Positions 59,401 to 64,000 of a stretch of 64,000 nucleotides of DNA are shown here, piece after piece (position 1 is the first letter of the stretch; every line of letters starts with the position of its first letter). Below the pieces are notes generated by a model. The model saw only the letters and a program-made list of their open reading frames with translations. It did not search any database and was not told where the DNA came from. Made by a program: the position numbers and the translations under genes. Origin of the DNA: Uloborus plumipes (taxonomy: Eukaryota > Arthropoda > Arachnida > Araneae > Uloboridae); contig JAXGGA010002252.1 in the NCBI GenBank assembly GCA_038373865.1, positions 62,001 through 126,000 of the forward strand. Reading direction: 5' to 3'.

Positions 59401-62400
59401 TTTAACTTTATATATTTTTTTTATTTTTTATTTTAGGCTCGAGACTTAGCGATTGCTTATGTTCTTGTTGGTGCTACTTACTTAGTTATTGGTGTTATTT
59501 TTTTCATTACATTCCCGTTTGAAAAGAGTTGTATTGAGGACGTAAGTATAAATTTTTGAATGTGTACTTAATTCAAAAAAATTTCTAATGATCTCCCGCT
59601 TGCACATATACACTGCCAGTCCAGAAGTCTTGAAATCAAATTGCCCCAAGTCCATAAGAAAAAATGTTCAACAAAATGAAGCTCTGTAGCAGTTCAAATA
59701 ACTAGAGCGTTATTGACGTGATTTGAGTAATAAATTGTGACTAGTTAAGTGGAACTCATAGCTGTGCCCCTACTACTGAGCAAAAGCTCCCCCTCTTTTT
59801 AAATGAGTTTATCTAAGTGCTAGGTGATGTGTTTTTCTGAAAGCATTGGATAGAAAATTTACTTTTAATAAATAATATTTTTTAAAAAATCTCACTTTTG
59901 CATATGTGTATGCCCCTACTTTTCATATTGCCTAAGATAGCCGGGCTAAAGCTCTCCTGCTTTTACAGATGACTCTGCATAAAATTTATTTCTGAAAATG
60001 CTAGATGCGAAATTTACTCTTTTAAAATTTTCACTTACTTGAGAAAATGTATATTCAGCATGACAAATATTATTGAAAAAATGGGTTCTATGTAGTTTAA
60101 AAATATTCATTAATTTAAGTATTCTTAACTATTTTTAAGTTTTTAACAGTAGTTCAATTGAATGGAAGAGTATGGATGTGTGTTAATATTTAGAAATCAT
60201 TGGTTATACAGGTTTGCAGCAGACAAATATCATTTTTGCAGCCTTTTGAAGTTTACTGCCCACTTCTTTTGCAACTCCTAGGCTAATTTCGCAGCCTTTT
60301 ATGGCTATTTTCCTTTTACAGTGGGAGTATTTTTTTTAAGTATTATTCTTAAGCATAGATTACTGGTGCATCATAAAAGTGGCGGGGGGGGTCAAAGGAG
60401 GTGCTAAGTGGGCCCCTAAGGTCCCTAAAAAGGACCTTTTTGGGAAGACTGGGTTTTATTACTAAATTTTAACGTTATTTTCTGTTAAATGACCTTCTAC
60501 AAAAAAAAAAATTTGGAACACAGCCTCAAAAATCTGGACAAGGTACCGCAGTAACCCCCCCCTTACTATTCAATGCTCCATTTTCTTTCATTTTTATGAA
60601 ATGGTAACGTAAAAAAATATAAATCTTCGAAGTTATTGAATCAATTATTTTTTCCTTAAAAAGACACACGTAATCACCACTATTATTTTTTAATTGATCA
60701 TTAATTTTATACTTTGAAAAGTGAAGAGGTGAGGCCCTTTTACTCATAGAAGTGATAAGTGAGAAGAGGTGATGCAGTTACTCCCCCTCCCCCTAACTAG
60801 CTGTATATACTCTAACTAATAACTTGGTTCTGGTGTTTAATAGCCACAGATTTTTAATTGGCCTGACAAGTTTCATAGTTTCCTCATAGATGTATATGAG
60901 TCTCATTGTGTGTAAGAAAAGGAGAAAAAACAACAAATTTTTGATATTCCTTTGAAAACCCTGTTATGTATTCCTGCTGTGTATTATTATTTTTTTTTTT
61001 AACTACACCATTTAAAGGAGTTGTTAATTTCAAATAAAAAAAGAAAGTTTTTAGTAAAAGGAATTTTTTGTCTTTTTGATTTTAATGAGAAATTAATTGT
61101 ATATCTGTTTTCTTTTCAGAACTTATTGAACAATTTTCGTAGTAATGATCTGCTAGCTGTGATAACAAGAGTATTCTTACTCTTTCAAATTTTAACTTTG
61201 TACCCTTTAATAGTCTACATTTTGAGAGCACAAATCATGCATTTTGCTTTTGGATCCATTTATCCAAGGTGAGGTCACTATTTGTTTTATATATTAAACT
61301 TTGTTGTCATATGAAATGAAGGGTCAGGGGGGAAAACCACGGTAGTCACATTTGATTCATTTTGAGAAAAACAAAATTTAAACTTTACGAACTCATAAAC
61401 TTCCCCAGTATACTTGTTCTAAAATGACAATAATACATGGACTACAGTGTTTTTTCACGAATATTGCATATACTAAACGAAATTATACTTATTTTTCTAA
61501 CAGGTGGTAGCATCAGTTTAAATTCAACAAAAAGTGGACTACCGTGGTTTTTCCCCCTGACCCTTCAAATATTATAGCATAGTTTTACAGTAACACTTAT
61601 ATGTCAACCATTATAGAACTCTTTGTTGTTTATCATAACAATCATATCATGTTTAGTAAGTCACATTGAAGCACTGACAAGATGATTTTAATTTTCAACA
61701 ACATAGTATTAATGTTGTGTTTAAAAAGTTGATAAACGCAGATATGCACTTATGATGATTTTTAATAGAAGCAACAAATTTTTTTGTACAAAAGTAGACA
61801 TGAAATCCATTCCAACTTGTTTCAACTTTGTTCAGGAAAAATAAAGGAATCTAATCTACCTTGAAATTTTTGAATAATAGTTTAACAGAGTTGTTTTCAT
61901 AATAAGTTCTTTTCTATGTTGTTCCTCTATTAGTTGAAGGAAAAGACAAAATTGTTATTGTGTTTGCGCAGAATAAAACAAAGGTTTTAGCCACATGTAT
62001 CATGCACTTAAACTGTGAGGATAAATTACACAATTTTATACTCAATAATATTCATCACAGCACTCTGCAATTCTTTCAATCCATCAATTAATTCTATGTA
62101 TGAAGTGTCAGTTTAAAAAAGCTTGTTGCAAGTAATGCAGTTTATAAAGTGTTTGCAATTTATTAAATATAAAGAACAGTAAATGCTTTTTTAACATTAA
62201 AAACTTAATATAATGCAATCAGGGATAAAAACTGTTTTTTAGAAACTTTTCCACTAGCGCATTCTTGCAAACTGGAATTTTATGCCTCAAGTTTTTGGTT
62301 GTGAAAAAATATTTATTTCCTGATTTTTTTCCCTACACTTAAAGGACATAAATATTAGTGTTTCTACCAAGTTTTAGATGAAAATTTGACGATACATTTT

Positions 62401-63041
62401 TACAACCCACTAAATTTGGCTAAATAATACAAAGATTTTTTTTTTAATTTTCCTTGTTAAAATATATCAAAACATACCTTTCAACTTAATTCAAATACTA
62501 GATTTATATTCCTTACTCAAATTGAAATTTGAGTGAAATTGGAATTGGTTCAATTGAAATTGGCATCTAATTTGTTAAATTTCAATAATGTCTCACATTG
62601 TTGCAATTTTTGACCTTAGTGCCAAATCCTTGGTAGCTGAAAGTTTGGTAAAAATGACTTTTCAAACGGTACATTTACAACATATCTTAATCAATAACGA
62701 ACAAAATGTTTTACGAAGTAGTGTGTGAGGGTTTCACTACCATATATATATATATTTTTTTTTTAATCTTATTTATATGGAGCAAACTTTTTTTTTCTCA
62801 ACTATTTTTTTTCTGCATGGAATGACCCAAATTTAAATGTTCAAATTTATCTTCTGAACATTTCTGAAACTCCTTGTGACATTCCTGAGGTCCCAGTTTG
62901 AGAAAATTGCATTTAGAAATTACTAAAATAATGAATTTATTCTCATTTTAGCTGGAAACACGTGTTTGCCTTGAACATGGTAGTGCTAACAATATGCATT
63001 CTTTTTAATGTGTATTTACCTAGAGTTGGAACAATAATCAG
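35269..63041 (+). CDS. SLC38A9: SLC38A9-type lysosomal amino-acid transporter / arginine sensor (gene, 3' end outside window)
   Basis: SLC38A9 sits in the lysosomal membrane, exports amino acids and signals arginine to Rag-Ragulator and mTORC1. Thirteen exons join in phase: 35269-35417, 37352-37481, 43197-43288, 43973-44036, 46752-46845, 48999-49166, 53354-53410, 54157-54351, 54887-54991, 59171-59277, 59437-59541, 61120-61268 and 62952-63041. They give 501 codons plus two bases; the human protein is 561 residues, so about the last 50-60 lie beyond the window. Key matches are RYYNKLADPS then IPDHVVP in the N-terminal tail, IWNTMMGSSLLSIPWAIQQA (first membrane helix), VEFPDLCRHLLGKW, VYWVLMSNFL, SFFIHNCVLSIMRNQKKPENN and ITRVFLLFQILTLYPL. 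Exon 1 has ENTPLL, an acidic dileucine lysosomal sorting motif, and exons 7-8 carry NYS, NGT and NST glycosylation sites in the predicted luminal loop. The introns are packed with transposons. Confidence 0.93.
35800..37351. other. SLC38A9 intron 1, no further gene
   Basis: AT-rich. CAGGGCTGCCCAATTAGGGG at about 36312-36331 looks like one end of a hAT element, but no partner end was found. Confidence 0.35.
37352..37481 (+). CDS. SLC38A9: SLC38A9 exon 2: N-terminal tail
   Basis: Reads LPFHYPPAHKNARVRREAGS and RYRYYNKLADPSIDTL. The YYNKLADPS stretch corresponds to the HYYSRL region of the cytosolic Ragulator-binding tail of the human protein. Confidence 0.85.
37600..41256. mobile_element. Large palindromic (foldback-like) element with 4-bp flanking repeat
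   Basis: GGGTCATTCCATGTCAAGTG at the left end is mirrored by the right end, and ATAC flanks both sides (37596-37599, 41257-41260). The arms run to about 38965 and from about 39380 with high similarity along their length, leaving about 0.4 kb of unpaired centre. The left arm contains a tandem duplication (about 38179-38455 and 38456-38720) that is single in the right arm. The right arm contains a nested MITE at 40119-40883. No transposase is visible. Confidence 0.8.
40119..40883. mobile_element. pogo-type MITE nested in the right palindrome arm
   Basis: CAGTCGAACCTCCATATATC at the left is mirrored by GATATATGGAGGTTCGACTG at the right, with TA on both sides (40117-40118, 40884-40885). CGATATATGG words are repeated near both ends. 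The matching place in the left arm (near 37966) has a single uninterrupted site. Confidence 0.85.
41490..41565 (-). repeat. tRNA-Ser-like head of a SINE
   Basis: The minus strand reads GGTGCCGTAGTGGTCCAATT (box A like), an arm with GATTAGAAATA like the serine AGA anticodon loop, and AGTTCAATCCC (box B like, 41499-41509). The anticodon stem does not pair well and the acceptor ends do not match, so it is a SINE relic and not a working tRNA. The body probably continues toward 41340. Confidence 0.5.
43197..43288 (+). CDS. SLC38A9: SLC38A9 exon 3: end of N-terminal tail
   Basis: Reads SIPDHVVPETFFFPFAPIIK and GKQNSVIT. It leads directly into the first membrane helix. Confidence 0.9.
43973..44036 (+). 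CDS. SLC38A9: SLC38A9 exon 4: first membrane helix
   Basis: Reads FSIWNTMMGSSLLSIPWAIQ, the most conserved motif of the family. Phase 1 in, phase 0 out. Confidence 0.95.
44704..45605 (+). mobile_element. Internally deleted mariner-like element, second copy
   Basis: Inverted ends CAGGGTGCGGCAGAAAAACT / AGTTTCTCCGCCGCACCCTG, TA on both sides, 902 bp. Confidence 0.85.
44810..45484 (+). pseudogene. Mariner-like transposase remnant, second copy
   Basis: The apparent frame begins 17 bases upstream of the MRWTKEQRAFAAESYFSNSL start at 44837. It keeps the helix-turn-helix part and SPDLKRSDYFLWRYL, with the same internal deletion between HPYKLAVVHQLSNN and VSLKGDVPRPARSPDL. The C-terminus ends early at NRGRHSSRCSF because of a small frame change relative to the copy at 17325. 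It cannot be catalytic. Confidence 0.8.
46130..46201. repeat. Three tandem copies of a 24-bp unit
   Basis: ATGAAAAAATATTTGGTCTG plus AGAC, repeated three times with one change in the last copy. Confidence 0.9.
46752..46845 (+). CDS. SLC38A9: SLC38A9 exon 5: second membrane helix
   Basis: Reads AGFAGGMIIMFAMGSICFYT and AYRIVSLRSIA. Matches the human AGFTTGM...CCYRV segment. Confidence 0.93.
46997..48415 (+). mobile_element. Tc1-like DNA transposon, 1419 bp
   Basis: CACTGCTCGACATTGAAAAT at the left is mirrored by ATTTTCAATGTCGAGCAGTG at the right; TA flanks both ends (46995-46996, 48416-48417). The inverted similarity continues through CAACACCAAGAAGGA. It sits in a SLC38A9 intron in the same orientation as the gene. 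Confidence 0.9.
47152..48270 (+). pseudogene. Tc1-like transposase with one early frameshift
   Basis: The open frame of 372 codons shows a helix-turn-helix (WSIRQIAADTHMDASTVHRL), then D188 in FSDES, D277 in FQQDNARPH and E310 in SPDLSPIEHVW, the Tc1 catalytic triad, with 32 residues between the last D and E. The first 57 or so residues of this frame look unlike any transposase. A second frame starting at the ATG at 47240 gives the usual MPRRPQRR start and runs until about 47320, where the two must be joined by one extra base. So a single-base loss near 47319-47323 separates the natural start from the catalytic frame. The rest appears intact. It is judged inactive on this basis. Confidence 0.8.
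48999..49166 (+). CDS. SLC38A9: SLC38A9 exon 6: third membrane helix
   Basis: Reads VEFPDLCRHLLGKWAEWIAT and GGAVVYWVLMSNFLYFIGVY. Strong match to the human EYPDVCRHYFG...VYWVLMSNFL. Confidence 0.95.
50364..51236 (+). pseudogene. LINE polyprotein fragment: RNase H plus zinc-binding tail
   Basis: The RNase H active-site residues are all visible: D30 in FTDGSK, E63 in SEIKAI, D87 in YTDSLS and D141 in GNEAADSAAK, with IPGHVGIAGN in between. A CX2C...H...C tail (C231, C234, H242, C247 in CNTCDVNQTVLHILSDC) follows, as in many LINE polyproteins. The frame of 290 codons is open but lacks endonuclease and reverse transcriptase. RNase H downstream of RT points to the I/Jockey-like side of the LINEs; the clade is not resolved. 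Confidence 0.85.
50364..51502 (+). mobile_element. 5'-truncated non-LTR retrotransposon (LINE)
   Basis: Only the RNase H end of the polyprotein and the 3' UTR are present. The UTR ends CTTGCGCCATAAACCCCAAT then repeated CAACC units. Truncation at the 5' end is typical of LINE insertion. The left limit is approximate. Confidence 0.75.
52235..52327. repeat. Tandem duplication of a 46-47-bp unit
   Basis: AGACTGCCGAAAATAATTTA to AAGGCTTAAATCTTTT occurs twice back to back, with one extra T in the second copy. Confidence 0.9.
53354..53410 (+). CDS. SLC38A9: SLC38A9 exon 7: luminal loop
   Basis: 19 codons reading SLKPGGKDTIMLNSNYSD with one NYS glycosylation site. Low conservation, but the phases (1 in, 1 out) fit both neighbours. 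Confidence 0.8.
54157..54351 (+). CDS. SLC38A9: SLC38A9 exon 8: luminal loop and next helix
   Basis: Reads YCPGSIPINGTFDMQLVLNG, YKYWDMDSTIPFYIAACFAP and SLKSPTFFTKLNAL. Corresponds to human VICPSAG...FEKWWDKSRTVPFYL...FKSPSFFSKFN. Confidence 0.93.
54887..54991 (+). CDS. SLC38A9: SLC38A9 exon 9
   Basis: Reads GTLSVIYLMIFIIVKGFKWG and IHFNTVDKTLPDFVH. Matches the human [20 protein letters not shown] helix. The following intron contains the LTR retrotransposon. Confidence 0.93.
55102..55396 (-). repeat. 3' LTR of the retrotransposon
   Basis: Minus strand starts TGTAAGGATC and ends CAAGTTTACT. Differs from its partner at only a few positions (for example near 55130 and 55386), so insertion is fairly recent. 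Confidence 0.92.
55577..56053 (-). CDS. Protease remnant fused in frame to an hnRNP M-like RRM
   Basis: The 158-codon frame begins in the tail of a retropepsin-like protease (GEIPVICAVSKKLVNDLLIC). The active-site DSGA motif lies upstream in the same frame at about 56174-56185, cut off by a TGA at 56111-56113. After a linker with basic HSYRRRHLRTSKKR comes a full RNA-recognition motif at residues 82-156 (55586-55810). It has RNP2 VYIANV (83-88) and RNP1 RGCGVVEF (122-129), with YDCKWTSIKDLFRMKVGDVS between them. This order and the unusual GC-VVEF form resemble the RRMs of hnRNP M/MYEF2 (Rumpelstiltskin in flies). No intron interrupts it, as expected of a captured cDNA. That the fusion is functional is not shown. 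Confidence 0.82.
   Translation of the reverse strand: MGIDDGKHGEIPVICAVSKKLVNDLLICPTAYRLLSGKVTSLTKPEYSARDPGANQDFRCSTKDYSYHSYRRRHLRTSKKRCVYIANVPYDCKWTSIKDLFRMKVGDVSYVKIFEDSNGRSRGCGVVEFRKVSSVQKAVDRLHGYEFKSRQLVVKRNW
56158..57435 (-). CDS. Retrotransposon gag with SCAN-like region and zinc knuckle
   Basis: The 425-codon frame has a helical, charged N-terminal part (coiled-coil-like at about residues 60-95), a SCAN/retroviral-capsid-like helical region at about 120-275 (YEYMKSILLRKFRLSPESFR and WREVVFELINFFEEWI), and a CX2CX4HX4C knuckle at residues 334-347 (CFSCSKEGHRAAAC) that binds RNA in gag proteins. The frame leaves gag sense near residue 410, because the protease continues in the -1 frame. 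The shift site at about 56224 could be an inactivating one-base loss or, less likely, a programmed shift. Domain calls are from pattern, not search. Confidence 0.88.
   Translation of the reverse strand: MLFSTRDMAYLGRARKEDLQCLAVELGEEIAPEMRIVDLKNLITSSKNYEEEFVRGMLESIMNTRIEKTAMEREKMNVQLEKLKLERTSTEDLLNVSQTADANYGFLIAKLMPKFSPKEDDIVLYLAIFERQAKRIRVDQRHWISSLLSLLPSDIVQTLARESEENFENYEYMKSILLRKFRLSPESFRRKFVQHQRSPGKTWREVVFELINFFEEWINGLGIKDFEALKKLIVTDQVKKMVPNEIREHFVDDWSKMVIPTQLADKLDSYESARESCRSSYRSYEGDSTNDYRQSCPPSNRKPTDFRQEVNRQPIPTNTGSEAIVSNYNRGITCFSCSKEGHRAAACPGNNSSSYPKTQRVQTNVMEAEMNNYADGPSSVLTAKITAPTVNEGKRIGKFDKLKNVYIRCGNKTRKGSSILEPKFR
57686..57980 (-). repeat. 5' LTR of the retrotransposon
   Basis: Same ends and length as the partner LTR. 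It would hold the promoter of the element, read toward lower coordinates. Confidence 0.92.
57986..59170. other. SLC38A9 intron 9, remainder
   Basis: Nothing recognisable apart from the small MITE at 58721-58826. Confidence 0.5.
58721..58826. mobile_element. Short MITE related to the element at 1356-4238
   Basis: The right part ATGCCCCTTTTATTCTTGAT plus GTGCAATAT is close to the right end of the 1356-4238 element; the left end TATATCCCGCACC is a degraded mirror. 106 bp, no coding. Confidence 0.5.
59171..59277 (+). CDS. SLC38A9: SLC38A9 exon 10
   Basis: Reads FPVLVGTLSLSFFIHNCVLS and IMRNQKKPENN, matching human [20 protein letters not shown] and KNNKKQENN. Confidence 0.95.
59437..59541 (+). 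CDS. SLC38A9: SLC38A9 exon 11
   Basis: 35 codons reading ARDLAIAYVLVGATYLVIGV and ITFPFEKSCIED, matching human [20 protein letters not shown] and KDCIEQ. Confidence 0.95.
59542..61119. other. SLC38A9 intron 11, no gene
   Basis: AT-rich. G-run/C-run segments near 60383, 60556 and 60783 are repeat-like, but no element ends were found. Confidence 0.45.
61120..61268 (+). CDS. SLC38A9: SLC38A9 exon 12
   Basis: Reads NLLNNFRSNDLLAVITRVFL, LFQILTLYPLIVYILRAQIM and FGSIYP. Matches human NFLDNFPSSD...[20 protein letters not shown]. Confidence 0.95.
61317..61567. mobile_element. MITE with TGAAGGGTCAGGGGG ends
   Basis: TGAAGGGTCAGGGGG and AACCACGGTAGTC at the left are mirrored by GACTACCGTGG and CCCCCTGACCCTTCA at the right. 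251 bp, just inside the intron after SLC38A9 exon 12. The target duplication is not clear. Confidence 0.7.
62952..63041 (+). CDS. SLC38A9: SLC38A9 exon 13 (last in window)
   Basis: Reads WKHVFALNMVVLTICILFNV and YLPRVGTIIR, matching human IFHVLILNLIIV...FYPNIGGIIR. The open phase 2 end shows that coding continues past the window. Confidence 0.92.
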
Positions 63042-64000
63042 GTAACTAAAATGACTGCATGTAATTTGATATGTTATGTTCTGTTTAATATTTCTTGCTA
63101 CATAAATAAATAAATTGACTTAACAGATGACAAAGTGAATTTAAATGTTTCATATAAAGATTTTGTTTTAGTGCCTTTTTCTGTGCTAATAGGGAATGAA
63201 GGAAAACTCGCCATTGAAAAATAGAACCTTATGAACTGAAAAAAAAAAAAAAAGTATATTGACACAATGTTAAAGTTTCCTTCTTAGTAATACAATTTCA
63301 TTGCATAATGCAATAAGAATTAGTTTAGTGTAGCAGGTATTTTTCTTTAAAATTTTTTGGATAGCACAAATGAGAAAATTCTTAATTAAATTTTTGACCC
63401 GTTGCATGAAATAATTTTTATTAATACTTGATATATATTTTTAAAGTATTGTTTGCATTTTCTTTTATTATTTGTCCAATCGAAAATCATATGAGTTTTT
63501 ATTCAACCACTGACTTAGAAAATATAATACACTGGTAGAAAAAATTAGAAACTCAAAATTTTTAAAGTTTGTTTGAATTTTAACTTAATTAAATTAATTT
63601 TTACTTTCAGAAAATAAAGATGAATGATCGAAAAAATTAGTTCTGAATTCAGTGCCGATTTAAACAATTGATATAATTTTAAAAATTTATAACTTCAATA
63701 TTTTATCTGCGTATGAAACCTGGACAAGATTATAAAATCTAAGGTAAAAAATCTTGCTTGAAAGGTAAAACATTTGGCTCAATTAAGTCTGTCTCAAGCC
63801 ATGATATGATTTTTTTTTAATGTAAACAATAAACAAAGTAATCAAAAATAAAAATTCCTATTTATGAAATTCTAAATTTTTTTTTCCCATTAGATACGTT
63901 TTTTGGCTGGAAAATTTAAAAAATAATCACTCACCCCATTAGATATCGCTATTTTCTTTTGTTGAAAATTATTTCAAAATAGAACGTTACAAAAAAGTTA

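Overview
This is an AT-rich, intron-rich animal nuclear window, most likely from an arthropod and probably a spider. The clade is an inference from the style of the repeats, not something the sequence proves. Two conserved host genes can be reconstructed exon by exon. On the minus strand is the spliceosomal DEAH-box RNA helicase DHX8 (PRP22 family), with its stop at 12190 and its first coding exon at 34836-34929. On the plus strand is the lysosomal amino-acid transporter and arginine sensor SLC38A9, with its ATG at 35269 and thirteen coding exons up to 63041; it runs off the right edge. The two genes are head to head, with 339 bases between their start codons.

Nearly everything else is transposable elements, many nested.
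1-12 kb: a pogo-like DNA transposon with an intact 463-residue transposase (1914-3976) sits inside an older inverted-repeat element (1356-4238). Two orphan Myb/SANT exons, a pogo-type MITE (7036-7831), a CAGGGT-ended element (9807-11537) and a TTAA-flanked MITE (11617-11924) follow.
12-35 kb: DHX8 introns hold two Helitron families (A at 16647-19121; B at 15342-16646 and 20245-21574), one carrying an internally deleted mariner, and several MITEs. The conserved helicase half is complete (twelve exons), but no exon for roughly 540 residues between exon 1 and the P-loop exon could be found.
35-64 kb: SLC38A9 introns hold a 3.7-kb palindromic element (37600-41256) with a MITE in only one arm, a tRNA-Ser-like SINE head, a third Helitron A copy with the same mariner inside, a Tc1-like element with one frameshift, a CAGGGTGG-ended element that swallowed a 5'-truncated LINE, and an LTR retrotransposon (55102-57980).

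The most unusual object is that LTR element. It has matching 295-bp LTRs and a 5-bp target duplication, a gag with a zinc knuckle, and a broken protease. Where reverse transcriptase and integrase should be, it carries an RNA-recognition motif resembling hnRNP M, in frame with the protease remnant. It looks like a non-autonomous retrotransposon that captured a host RNA-binding domain.
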